Assembly (NCBI RefSeq): GCF_021162145.1
Contig: NZ_JAGGZH010000044.1
Coordinates: 1 to 40,458 of the forward strand
Direction: 5' to 3'
Length of the DNA: 40,458 nucleotides
From: Thermotoga sp.
GTDB lineage: Bacteria > Thermotogota > Thermotogae > Thermotogales > Thermotogaceae
Part shown: piece by piece, positions 26,211-34,505 of the stretch
Layout of the letters: the number at the start of each line of letters is the position of its first letter
How positions within the stretch are numbered: the first letter of the stretch is position 1
Notes under the pieces: model-generated
What the model was told of the DNA's origin: nothing
The model's input: only the letters and a program-made list of their open reading frames with translations
The model's database searches: none
Program-made: the position numbers and the translations under genes

Positions 26211-26351
26211 TCAACTCACACACGCGTCCGGATTTGAAACCCGTGGTTTTCCATTTTCGGTCGTGTAAACACCGTGCGGACAGAAGTTCACACAGGTCAG
26301 ACATCCGGTGCACTTACCGCAATCGATCACTGGATACCAGTTCTTTGCCAC
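26211..26351 (-). pseudogene. Truncated ferredoxin-like protein (one 4Fe-4S motif left)
   Basis: From GTG 26351 (GAAGGGAGGG 8 nt upstream) 46 codons read MAKNWYPVIDCGKCTGCLTC then VNFCPHGVY, a clear CxxCxxCxxxCP ferredoxin cluster motif, followed by NGKPRVSNPDACVS and TGA 26211. Relatives continue from NPDxC into a second Cys cluster. Here the following 60 bases hold Cys codons only in a non-matching context (LLMCVCHGV). So it is most likely truncated by mutation, although a 46-residue one-cluster protein could still be made. It lies 3 nt after the ArsR gene and would be co-transcribed with it. Confidence 0.65.
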
Positions 26352-26354
26352 GTT

Positions 26355-26624
26355 TTATTCCCTCCCTTCGGCTATCTTCTCCGCAAATCCTATGAGTTCC
26401 AGAATTCGGGGATCTTTCAGAACCAGCTTCTTTCTCTTTCCTTCACAGATCACGTCCATCAATCTCGCTCTTTTTAGGATGGAGATATGCCTGGAAAGTG
26501 TTGATAGATCAAGATGTTCTGTCGCTTCCAGCTCACGCATACAGAGATCTTTCTGTGCGATCTCTTTGAGTATCTTCACCCTCCACTTGCACGATAGTGC
26601 CTTGAAGATTTCCACGATTTCCAT
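26355..26624 (-). CDS. ArsR-family transcription regulator
   Basis: This 89-residue winged-helix repressor shows an ArsR core: IFKALSCKWRVKILKEIAQK, then CMRELEATEHLDLSTLSRHISIL as recognition region, and wing VICEGKRKKLVL. One Cys lies in the first helix and one in the LCMREL position, close to the ELCVCDL metal site of ArsR, but the second Cys of that motif is missing, so metal sensing is uncertain. ATG 26624 follows GGAAGGTGA. It probably autoregulates through inverted repeats just upstream, and it precedes the truncated ferredoxin. Confidence 0.88.
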   Translation of the reverse strand: MEIVEIFKALSCKWRVKILKEIAQKDLCMRELEATEHLDLSTLSRHISILKRARLMDVICEGKRKKLVLKDPRILELIGFAEKIAEGRE

Positions 26625-26645
26625 TCTCTCACCTTCCTTGTATAT

Positions 26646-26677
26646 TTGTACAATAATGCAAGTATCATTTCAATGAT
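26646..26677 (-). promoter_or_regulatory. Inverted repeats upstream of arsR-family gene (putative operator)
   Basis: TTGTACAA (26646-26653) and ATCATT-TC-AATGAT (26664-26677) are two perfect inverted repeats 20-55 bp before the regulator ATG. ArsR proteins bind such repeats over their own promoters. No single promoter here is convincing. Confidence 0.45.
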
Positions 26678-26703
26678 CAAGTACATTACTTCTGCGTAAA
26701 ATT

Positions 26704-27381
26704 TCACAAAAGTTCCTCCATGATTCTTTCTAGCTCTTCGAAGCTTTTCGCAACAGGGAATTTCGTCGAGACATCACCCCGGGGTGAGAAGAAAATGAAA
26801 TCGATACCGGCATTTTTTGCACCCTCGAGATCACTCTTGAGATCATCTCCCACATAGAGGGCATCTTCTTTTTTCAATCTCATCCTTTCGAGCGCCACCT
26901 GAAAGATCCTGGGATCGGGTTTTTCAAAGCCTGCCTCTTCAGAGGTGAGAACGAACTCGAAGAATCTTTCGAGTTTGAGCTTCCTGCTCCTCTTTTTTTG
27001 AACAAAGTACACACCGTTCGTTATAGATGCCATTCTGATGTTTTTTCTTTTCATCTTTTCAAGAAACTCCTCCGCCCCTGGGAGAAAGTATGCCTCTTCT
27101 GAGAGGAACTCCAGATACTCTTTTGCCACAATCTTCGGATCGAGAGAAACTTCGAGTTCCCTTAGAAACTCTTCGAATCTCGCAACGACGACATATTCTT
27201 TCGATGCCCTTCCCTCCGCGAGCATCCCCCACCATTTTCTGTTTATGTGCCTGTACAATAAAACCTGTTCCTCGGTGAGAGGAATTCCATGGCTCAGGAA
27301 TGTCTTTTTCAACGCCATTTCTTCACTCTTCTCGAAGTCGAGGATAGTGCCATCCAGATCGAACAGTATCGCTTTCTTCAA
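26704..27381 (-). CDS. HAD-superfamily hydrolase (YjjG-like)
   Basis: This 225-residue phosphatase has motif I LFDLDGTILDF, motif II SITNG (about residue 115), motif III Lys in GFEKPDPRIF, and motif IV YVGDDLKSDLEGAKNAG. The four-helix cap between motifs I and II makes it subfamily IA, and its layout resembles the nucleotidase YjjG. ATG 27381 overlaps the stop of the GNAT gene (ATGA). It is the last gene of the smc operon. Confidence 0.9.
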   Translation of the reverse strand: MKKAILFDLDGTILDFEKSEEMALKKTFLSHGIPLTEEQVLLYRHINRKWWGMLAEGRASKEYVVVARFEEFLRELEVSLDPKIVAKEYLEFLSEEAYFLPGAEEFLEKMKRKNIRMASITNGVYFVQKKRSRKLKLERFFEFVLTSEEAGFEKPDPRIFQVALERMRLKKEDALYVGDDLKSDLEGAKNAGIDFIFFSPRGDVSTKFPVAKSFEELERIMEELL

Positions 27382-28217
27382 ACCAGCCTCAGCTCCATCT
27401 CGTACTGTGTGAGCACCCTCTGAAAGCCATTCGCCTCGAGAGCGTGGGAGAGTGGATCATCTTCAGGAACGGCCGTACAGGTCACCAGGTTTTTTTTACT
27501 CTCTTTCTGGACGTGATCAACACACTCTCTGATGAACTCGTCCATGTTACCGCGAAGGGCAAAGGCATCGACGATGAAGGAACTTTGAGGAGTTTTTCCC
27601 CAAACGAGGTACCCCTCTCCGTCCTTCCAGCTTGCCCTTTCCATTCTGTAGCGTCCGTCTGCAAGAAGAAGAGTTGTACACTCCCTTTGCCAGTTTGGGT
27701 TCCTGTTGAAATCCGTTCTTGCCCTCAGAGAGTACATGTGGATCCTTTTTTCATCTGTTTCGAAGAATCTCACATCACCCGTTCCATCGACGATTCTATC
27801 TAAAACGAAGCTGTAAAGATGTCTTTTTCTTTTGAAGCCGTTCTTCTCGTAGAATCGGACTGCCCTTTGATCCGTTGACACCACCTCGAGAACGACGCTT
27901 TTTACACCCTTCCACACGAGGTGTTCCAGCGCGTGCTTCAAGATCATATCGGCAAGACCCGTTCCCCTCTTTGGCTTTATCACTCCCATGGAATCTATCC
28001 TTCCACGGTCCTTTCTTATACACAGCAGAACAAAACCCACCGGTTTTTCTTCTTCGAAGAACACAAAAGAATCTTCCAGAGAAATGGAATTTTCTCTCAC
28101 GTCGAGGTTGAAGTTGTACACATCCCAGTTCACAGGAACCGCGTAGTCCTTGAACACCTCGTTCACCAGATTCACAAGATCGATAGCGGAAACTTCACTT
28201 GCCTTCTTTATAGTCAC
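27378..28217 (-). CDS. GNAT acetyltransferase, two-domain
   Basis: This 279-residue protein has an N-terminal GNAT domain with GFVLLCIRKDRGRIDSMGV and the acetyl-CoA loop PKRGTGLADMILKHALEHL (about 75-98), then FYEKNGF. A second, weaker GNAT-like half runs from about 165 to 279, ending LEANGFQRVLTQYEMEL. Such tandem proteins acetylate small molecules or proteins, and the target is unknown. The start is GTG 28217 overlapping the fliS stop (GTGA). Confidence 0.85.
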   Translation of the reverse strand: MTIKKASEVSAIDLVNLVNEVFKDYAVPVNWDVYNFNLDVRENSISLEDSFVFFEEEKPVGFVLLCIRKDRGRIDSMGVIKPKRGTGLADMILKHALEHLVWKGVKSVVLEVVSTDQRAVRFYEKNGFKRKRHLYSFVLDRIVDGTGDVRFFETDEKRIHMYSLRARTDFNRNPNWQRECTTLLLADGRYRMERASWKDGEGYLVWGKTPQSSFIVDAFALRGNMDEFIRECVDHVQKESKKNLVTCTAVPEDDPLSHALEANGFQRVLTQYEMELRLV

Positions 28218-28627
28218 CCCATGAGGTTCAATCCCCCCCGCTTGTTGTCGGAAGATGGTACATTTCCTGCCTTCTTCATGGCCTCTTTCCAGACCTCTAG
28301 AAGCTCCGAGAGCATTCCCTCGACTTCTCTGATCTTCTCCAGGTCTTTTTTAACGTTTCCTTCAATCAGTCTCTGGAACATGTAGTTGTAAAGCGCCCTC
28401 AGGTTCTGGGCGATGGTTCCCCCTTTTTCCATGTTCAGAGAAAGGTTGAGTTCTGTGATTATGTCCTGTGCACGTGTGACCTTCTTGCTGAACTCAACGA
28501 ATTTCTTCTCTTCCAGCAGTTTTTCCGATTCTTTCAAAACCTCTATCGCTTTCTCGTAGAGCATCTGAACGAGTTTCGCCGGACTTGCAGTCGTGATCAT
28601 CTTCTCAAGATACGCGTTCTCTTTCAT
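28214..28627 (-). CDS. fliS: Flagellar export chaperone FliS
   Basis: This 137-residue all-helical protein begins YLEKMITTASPAKLVQMLYEKAIEVL, the conserved FliS start, and contains ITELNLSLNMEKGGTIAQNL and LYNYMFQRLIEGN, where FliS binds flagellin. FliS keeps flagellin unfolded in the cytoplasm until export. The binding site GAGAGGTGAA spans the gap after the preceding gene. The C-terminal tail (VPSSDNKRGGLNLMG) is a short flexible extension. Confidence 0.93.
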   Translation of the reverse strand: MKENAYLEKMITTASPAKLVQMLYEKAIEVLKESEKLLEEKKFVEFSKKVTRAQDIITELNLSLNMEKGGTIAQNLRALYNYMFQRLIEGNVKKDLEKIREVEGMLSELLEVWKEAMKKAGNVPSSDNKRGGLNLMG

Positions 28628-28643
28628 CCTTTTTTTTCACCTC

Positions 28644-29243
28644 TCAGGATGCCTCTTTTTTGAGAAGATCCTCAACCTTTTTGAAGAACTCCTCGTAGTA
28701 AGCGAAAACGTCTTTCAGCTCTCCATCTATGAGATCGGATATCTTCACAAGATCTTTACTCTGAAGGGCGTTCACAAAGTCCGTCAGGATGCGTACAAGA
28801 TGTTCTTCGTTCACACTCAAACCCAGCTCTTTCGGACTGATGCCAGTGATTCTGATGGTGTTCATCCGAACGTTCTCCATGGCGTTAAGCCCTTCCGCAA
28901 GATCGTTTATGCTTCTGTATCCCTCGCTGGTTCCTGCAATAACGGCGTCTGCTACTCCCCCAAGTAAGGGTTTCACCCTCTCTATGTACCTGAGCACTTC
29001 CTCTATCGTTTCGAGTAGAAATTCCTTCAGAGGAGCAAGTTCGAGCTCTATTTCCATATCGTCACTGATCTCCAGGCGTTTTACCTCTTCCAATCTTGTG
29101 AGGGAGTACTCCTCATCGTTTATCACAATTTTCTTCACCACCAGATTTCCTTTTTCTTCTCTGACACGGTCCAGAAGTTCTCCAAAGGTTCTTACATTCT
29201 CCGTATCGACGGTGATTTCTTCTCCATTCACGATGATCTTCAT
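28644..29243 (-). CDS. Conserved hypothetical protein upstream of fliS
   Basis: This 199-residue acidic protein has residues 1-70 resembling a small beta-rich or ubiquitin-like module (KIIVNGEEITVDTENVRTFG then VVKKIVINDEEY), followed by a helical region of about 120 residues. No membrane segment is present. Its place directly before fliS, 16 nt apart, suggests a flagellar role, perhaps as a partner of FliS or the filament cap, but I know no family name. ATG 29243 overlaps the Nudix gene stop (ATGA). Confidence 0.75.
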   Translation of the reverse strand: MKIIVNGEEITVDTENVRTFGELLDRVREEKGNLVVKKIVINDEEYSLTRLEEVKRLEISDDMEIELELAPLKEFLLETIEEVLRYIERVKPLLGGVADAVIAGTSEGYRSINDLAEGLNAMENVRMNTIRITGISPKELGLSVNEEHLVRILTDFVNALQSKDLVKISDLIDGELKDVFAYYEEFFKKVEDLLKKEAS

Positions 29244-29782
29244 TTTATCACTCCCTTTACAAAGAAATATCGGGTCAAAGCACAGATCGTCTTTGAATCT
29301 TCTATCTCCGCGTTCTTGAGCAAAGACAGCACCTTCTCCACAGGAATTTTCTTTACCTCGATGAACTCATCTGGATCGGTGTTCTGGGAAGTTTCTTCCA
29401 GTTCTTCTGCCACGAATATGTGTATCACTTCCGTGGTGAAGCCGGGCGTCGTGAAGATCTTTCCCAGATAGGAAAATTTCTTCGCCTGATAACCTGTTTC
29501 TTCCTCAAGCTCCCTTTTTGCACACTCTTCCGGTGATTCTCTAGGATCCATCTTCCCGGCCGGAAGTTCAAGAAGCTCTTGCTCAATGGGGTATCTGTAC
29601 TGCTCAACAAAGATGATTTCCTCTCCCAAAACCGGGACGATGACGACCGCACCGGGATGATCCACTACCTCACGGGTCGACTCCTCACCGTTTGGAAGTC
29701 TTACACGATCGACCCTCACACTTATCATCTTTCCTTCGAAAACTCTTTTGCTTTCGATCTTCTGTTCGTAAAATTTCACCAT
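29240..29782 (-). CDS. Nudix hydrolase, ADP-ribose pyrophosphatase type
   Basis: This 180-residue enzyme has a complete Nudix box GKMDPRESPEECAKRELEEE-TG (from residue 76, GX5EX7REUXEEXGU) and the ADP-ribose pyrophosphatase features VEQYRYPIEQELLELPAG before it and TTPGFTTEVIHIFVA after it. It probably hydrolyses ADP-ribose to AMP and ribose 5-phosphate. I use ATG 29782 (4 nt after GGAGG), which overlaps the smc stop. An in-frame GTG at 29785 is too close to the ribosome site. Confidence 0.92.
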   Translation of the reverse strand: MVKFYEQKIESKRVFEGKMISVRVDRVRLPNGEESTREVVDHPGAVVIVPVLGEEIIFVEQYRYPIEQELLELPAGKMDPRESPEECAKRELEEETGYQAKKFSYLGKIFTTPGFTTEVIHIFVAEELEETSQNTDPDEFIEVKKIPVEKVLSLLKNAEIEDSKTICALTRYFFVKGVIK

Positions 29783-32700
29783 CACACCTCCAGTATTTTC
29801 TCTACCTCCACAGGCACGATGGCGGACACGCCATTCACCATGGTTACACCGTGCAGAAGATCCGCTGCCTCCATGACGATCTTATTGTGAGTGATCACGA
29901 TGAACTGTGTTTGCCTGGCATTCTTCTTTAGCAACATCTTGAATCTCTCAGCGTTGTAGTCATCGAGGGGAGCATCCACTTCATCGAGCACGTAGAAGGG
30001 ACTTGGCTTTATCTCCATCAACGCAAAAAGTAGAGCGATTCCCACAAGTGCCTTTTCTCCGCCAGAGAGAAGGTTCAGCTTTTGATCTCTTCGACCGGGT
30101 TTTCTTATGGATATCTCAAACCCTGCGTCGAGAATGCTCTTTGCTTCGGAAACTATGTTGATCCTGCCTTCTCCCCCGAAGAATAGAAGTGAGATCAACC
30201 TGTTGAAACTCTCGTTCACCTTCTGATAAACATCGAAGAGAAGGCTTTCGGCTTCACGGTCTGTCTTCTCTATGATCCCCTCGAGTTTTCTCTTCGCTTC
30301 TTCAAGGTCCTCTTTTTGTTTCAGGATCTCTTCGTACTCTTCCCGAAGCTTTTCGTACTCTTCTATCGCTGTGAGGTCCACCGGGCCAAGGTACTTCATC
30401 TTGTTCTCAAGATCTTTCATGGATCTGTGGATCTCCTCCAGCTTTTCGTCGGGGAGCTCTTCCACCTCTTCTTCATTCCCCGAGAACTCTCCCAGGATGT
30501 TTGCCACTTTCATTCTACTTTCCTGAAGCGCCAGTTCAACTTGATGGAGGTGATTTCTCAGTTTTTCCTTCTCTTCTTTCAGATCGTTCATTCTTCTTTC
30601 TGTCTCTTGAAGTTCCTTCATCTTCTCCTCTTTTCCCGTTCTGTGAAGTCTCATGGTCTCGAATATGCTATCCATTTCTTTTTTGAGGTGCTCTATCTCC
30701 CGTTCGTGCTCTCTTATGGCCTGTCTGTACTTCTCCATCTCTTCCTCGAGTACTCCCATCTGGGATTTCAGGTGTTCCATCTCTTCATCAGAACGTTTTA
30801 TCATTCTCCTTGCGTCTTGCATCTCTTTTTCGTAACGTTCTTTGGTTTCAAGAAGGCTTCCCACTTCCGCTTTGAGGGTGAAGAGCTTTTCGTTTATTTC
30901 ATCGATGATCTTTCTTTCTTTTTCCAGTTCCTCGGAATACTCAGAAAGTGCCTCCTGGAGCGATTTTCTGCGCTCTTTCAGCTTGTCCATTTCCTTGAAG
31001 ATCCTCTCTCTTCTTGCTTTCAGACCTTCCTCCTTTGCTCTGTATTCTGCGAGGAGATTTTCGAGATTCTGTATTTCGCCCTGCAGCTGGCTTATGGATC
31101 TCAGTATTTCAGAGAGAACCGTCTTCGTTGAAGAAGATTTCTTGGAGAGATCAAAGAGTTCCCTCTGGACGATCGTTTCCTGTTTTTTCAGGTCTTCCTG
31201 TTCTGTCATCAAAGAAGCGAGTTCTTCCTTCTTTTCAAGGATCGCTTTTTCTGTCTTTTCCATCTCCTGCTCCACGTGTTTCAATCTTATTCGCCTCTCG
31301 AAAACGTTGCTCGATCTTTCTTCTCTTCCACCCGTGATGGCACCCCTTCCACTTATCAGCTCCCCGCCCAGTGTTGCAATTCTCGTGTTGAGATGGTACT
31401 TCTTTTTCATCCTTATCGCATCGTCAAGTGTCTCCACAACGAAGGAATTTCCAAACAAAAATCCTGAGAGCACTTCCAGATCAGAAGGAAGTTTCACCAG
31501 ATCGACGGCGTAACCGATGAACCCTCTTTCTTTTTCCAGCCCGGACACTCCGCTGAAAGACCCATCTATCAGGTCGAGTGGGAGTATGGTAACTCTTCCC
31601 AATGCGTTTTGTTTCATGAACTCAACGATCATCTTCGCCGTGTCCACGTCCTTCACAACGATGTTTTGTGACATCCCACCGAGAAGGACACTGATGGCGA
31701 GTGAATACTCCTCTTCCACTTCGAGAAGGTTCGCTACCACGTCGATGAGTCCTGGGAATCTTTCTTTCTCGTCGAAAACGGCCCTCACCGCTCTGGAAAA
31801 ACCTCTGTATTCCTTCATTTCCCTTTCCAGCATTTCTTTTTCGAACTGAAGTTCTCTCATTCTCTTTTCCAGGTTTTCTATTTCATGAGAGAGTTCTCTG
31901 ATCTTTCTCTCTGTTTCTTCAATACCCTCTCGAACGACCTTTAGTTCTTCGGTGAGTTTCCTTTCTTCTTCATCGAACTCTTCCGCACGCCTGGATATCT
32001 CCCTGAATTCTCCTTTCTTTTCCTCGAGCTCTCTTCTTCTTGCAGAGATTTGATTCTCGGTGATCTTCCTTCTCTTTTCCAGGTCTTCGAGGTTTTCACC
32101 GATCCTGAGGAGCTCGTTTTCCATCTTGAGGATCTGTTTTTCCATGCTTGAAGCTTCTTCTCTGAGTCTCATGAATTCTTTTTCTTTCTCATCGAACCTT
32201 GAAAGGATGGATTCTTTCTCCTTTTCCAGAGAATCGAGTTCGTTCGACTTTTGCTCATACTCACCTGCTACCCCCTTGAATATGTATTCCATCTCTTCCA
32301 GTCTTTTTGTGTACTCTTTCTTTCTCCTTTCCAGCTCATCGAGTCTTGTAGAGATCTCCACGTACCTGTTTTCACTATTCGCAAGCTTTGAAGAGTAAAG
32401 ATTCTTCATCTCCTGTAGATCACTCTGCCTTTTTTTGTAGTCCTCGAGTAGTTTTGTGTACCTCTCTATTTCCTGATCCATCTCCCCGAATTCACTCCTC
32501 AGAGTGCTCCATCTTGTCTCGAGCTCTACAAGTTCCTTCTGGATCTCCTTTATCTTCCTGTTAGTCCTTTCTTCTTCCTCTCGATAGAATTCAAGCTTTT
32601 TCTTTTCTCTCTTCAGGACGTTTCCATAGTAGAGCTTCTGGAGCTTTTCCAGCTGAGAAGAGTACTCTTTGTACCTCTCTGCCCTCTTCGCCCTGAGATA

Positions 32701-33294
32701 TAGTGACTTCATTTGACGCTCTCTTTCATACAGGACATCCTTTACCCTGTCGAGATTGACCTTTGTTTTCTCCAGGTTTGCTTCTGTTTCCTTCTTTTTC
32801 TCCCTGTAGATGGAAATACCTGCGGCTTCTTCTAGAAGAAGTCTCAGTTCTTCCGGAGAAGCGTTGACCACCCTATCTATTTGCCCCTGGCCGACAATGG
32901 AGTAGAAGTCTACCCCGAGGCCGGTACCCACAAAGCGATCTTTTATATCCTTGAGCCTGACAGGACTACCGTTCAGATAGTAGGTATTTTCCCCTGTTCT
33001 TTTCAATTCGCGGGCAACTGTGATCTCTTCACCATCCTCTTCAAAGACGAGTTCCACATATGCGGCACCAGCGGGTGGTAGGTTCTCCGATCCGGAGAAA
33101 ATCATGTCGAATTTCTCACTTGCGCGCAGCTCTTTCTTTGATTGCTCTCCAAAGACCCATTTTATGGCATCTATGATGTTGGATTTCCCACTACCGTTCG
33201 GCCCGACAATGGCGGTGATCTGATCGGAGAAGGTGATCAGGGAAGGCCTGCCGAACGATTTGAAACCCTTCAAAAAGAGTTTTTTCAACCTCAA
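29782..33294 (-). CDS. smc: Chromosome segregation protein SMC
   Basis: This 1170-residue ATPase organises and segregates the chromosome as a dimer with ScpA/ScpB. It has an N-terminal head with GPNGSGKSN (about 32-40), a long coiled-coil arm, a hinge at about 500-660 (GLIDVVANLLEVEEEY to GGELISGRGAITGG), the return coiled coil, and a C-terminal head with LLSGGEKALVGIALLFAL (signature) and YVLDEVDAPLDD (Walker B). Length and layout are standard. The start is TTG 33294 after GGAGGGGATC. It heads a six-gene minus-strand run whose members share overlapping start/stop codons. Confidence 0.97.
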   Translation of the reverse strand: MRLKKLFLKGFKSFGRPSLITFSDQITAIVGPNGSGKSNIIDAIKWVFGEQSKKELRASEKFDMIFSGSENLPPAGAAYVELVFEEDGEEITVARELKRTGENTYYLNGSPVRLKDIKDRFVGTGLGVDFYSIVGQGQIDRVVNASPEELRLLLEEAAGISIYREKKKETEANLEKTKVNLDRVKDVLYERERQMKSLYLRAKRAERYKEYSSQLEKLQKLYYGNVLKREKKKLEFYREEEERTNRKIKEIQKELVELETRWSTLRSEFGEMDQEIERYTKLLEDYKKRQSDLQEMKNLYSSKLANSENRYVEISTRLDELERRKKEYTKRLEEMEYIFKGVAGEYEQKSNELDSLEKEKESILSRFDEKEKEFMRLREEASSMEKQILKMENELLRIGENLEDLEKRRKITENQISARRRELEEKKGEFREISRRAEEFDEEERKLTEELKVVREGIEETERKIRELSHEIENLEKRMRELQFEKEMLEREMKEYRGFSRAVRAVFDEKERFPGLIDVVANLLEVEEEYSLAISVLLGGMSQNIVVKDVDTAKMIVEFMKQNALGRVTILPLDLIDGSFSGVSGLEKERGFIGYAVDLVKLPSDLEVLSGFLFGNSFVVETLDDAIRMKKKYHLNTRIATLGGELISGRGAITGGREERSSNVFERRIRLKHVEQEMEKTEKAILEKKEELASLMTEQEDLKKQETIVQRELFDLSKKSSSTKTVLSEILRSISQLQGEIQNLENLLAEYRAKEEGLKARRERIFKEMDKLKERRKSLQEALSEYSEELEKERKIIDEINEKLFTLKAEVGSLLETKERYEKEMQDARRMIKRSDEEMEHLKSQMGVLEEEMEKYRQAIREHEREIEHLKKEMDSIFETMRLHRTGKEEKMKELQETERRMNDLKEEKEKLRNHLHQVELALQESRMKVANILGEFSGNEEEVEELPDEKLEEIHRSMKDLENKMKYLGPVDLTAIEEYEKLREEYEEILKQKEDLEEAKRKLEGIIEKTDREAESLLFDVYQKVNESFNRLISLLFFGGEGRINIVSEAKSILDAGFEISIRKPGRRDQKLNLLSGGEKALVGIALLFALMEIKPSPFYVLDEVDAPLDDYNAERFKMLLKKNARQTQFIVITHNKIVMEAADLLHGVTMVNGVSAIVPVEVEKILEV

Positions 33295-33365
33295 ACCGAT
33301 CCCCTCCTACACGTTAGATTTTATCATCCTTTGATGCTAAAATTGACCTAGAAGGAGGTGTAAAC

Positions 33366-34505
33366 ATGCAGTACAGGAGGTTCGGAAAAACAGGGGTGAA
33401 GACTTCCCTTCTGGGTTTTGGAGCGATGAGACTTCCCGTGATAGGAGAAGACCACTCCAGAATCGACGAAGAAAAGGCAATAGAGATGATCAGATACGCC
33501 ATCGATCACGGTGTCAACTACGTTGACACGGCCTATCCATATCACGGTGGGAACAGTGAGAAAGTTGTGGGGAAAGCCCTGAAAGACGGTTATCGAGAGA
33601 AAGTCTTCCTTGCCACAAAATCTCCCGTCTGGCAGGTGGAAAAGCACGAAGACTTCTACAAATATCTAGACGAACAACTCGAAAGACTCCAAACGGATCA
33701 CGTGGATATGTACCTGATGCACGCCCTGAACAAGGACAGATGGGAAAAGATAAAAGAACTCAGGTTCTTCGAATTTTTCGAGAAGATGAAGACGGAAGGA
33801 AGGATCAAATTTGCCGGTTTTTCTTTTCACGACAGGTATCCTGTTTTTAAAGAGATTGTGGACGGGTACGACTGGGATTTCTGCCAGATACAGCTCAACT
33901 ACATGGACGAGAACTACCAGGCTGGTGTGAAAGGCCTCAAGTACGCCGCTTCAAAAGGCCTTGCCGTTGTGATCATGGAACCTTTGAAAGGAGGAAAACT
34001 CGCAAGACTCCCAAAGAGAGTGATGGAAATTCTTGAAAGATCCAGAAGGAACTGGTCTCCCGTTGAATTGAGTTTCAGATGGCTCGGAAACTTTCCCGAG
34101 GTATCAACAGTTCTGAGTGGAATGAGCACACTGGATCAGGTGAAACAGAACGTGGAGATCATGAGCAGAATCACCCCGAACAATCTAACAGAGGAAGACC
34201 TGAAAATGATAGAAGAGATAAAGAGAACACTCGAATCTTTCGCAGTTATAAATTGCACAGAATGCGGATACTGCATGCCCTGTCCGAACGGAGTAGACAT
34301 CCCCGGAAACTTCAGATTGTACAACGAAACCGTGATGTTCGAAGATTGGGAAGGTGGCAGAAGAACGTACAGATGGTTAGAAAGCCAAAAGTCTGCCGCC
34401 TCCTCTTGTGTTGAGTGTGGCGAGTGTCTCAGCAAGTGTCCACAGAAGCTCGATATACCAGGTCTTTTGAAAAAAGTCCACAAGGAGCTGGCAGAAGTTA
34501 GATGA
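33366..34505 (+). CDS. Aldo-keto reductase with C-terminal 4Fe-4S ferredoxin domain
   Basis: This 379-residue protein has an AKR barrel with the catalytic tetrad Asp54, Tyr59, Lys85 and His119 (NYVDTAYPYHGG, FLATKSP, MYLMHAL). A C-terminal domain carries CTECGYCMPCPNGVDIP (three Cys plus one) and CVECGECLSKCPQ, enough for one 4Fe-4S cluster and possibly a second. The family is widespread in anaerobes. It reduces aldehydes or ketones with NAD(P)H or ferredoxin-linked electrons. ATG 33366 lies 8 nt after GGAGG. It is followed by overlapping ATGA with the PAS-GGDEF gene and then mgsA. Confidence 0.93.
   Translation: MQYRRFGKTGVKTSLLGFGAMRLPVIGEDHSRIDEEKAIEMIRYAIDHGVNYVDTAYPYHGGNSEKVVGKALKDGYREKVFLATKSPVWQVEKHEDFYKYLDEQLERLQTDHVDMYLMHALNKDRWEKIKELRFFEFFEKMKTEGRIKFAGFSFHDRYPVFKEIVDGYDWDFCQIQLNYMDENYQAGVKGLKYAASKGLAVVIMEPLKGGKLARLPKRVMEILERSRRNWSPVELSFRWLGNFPEVSTVLSGMSTLDQVKQNVEIMSRITPNNLTEEDLKMIEEIKRTLESFAVINCTECGYCMPCPNGVDIPGNFRLYNETVMFEDWEGGRRTYRWLESQKSAASSCVECGECLSKCPQKLDIPGLLKKVHKELAEVR

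Noticed and set aside
30316-31513. Long Phe/Ser-rich plus-strand frames inside smc
   Set aside because: They are low-complexity shadows of Glu/Lys-rich coiled coil on the minus strand.
33295-33365. Divergent promoters between smc and the aldo-keto reductase
   Set aside because: TAAAAT-like -10 boxes are present on both strands, but no -35 at proper spacing, so I do not annotate them.
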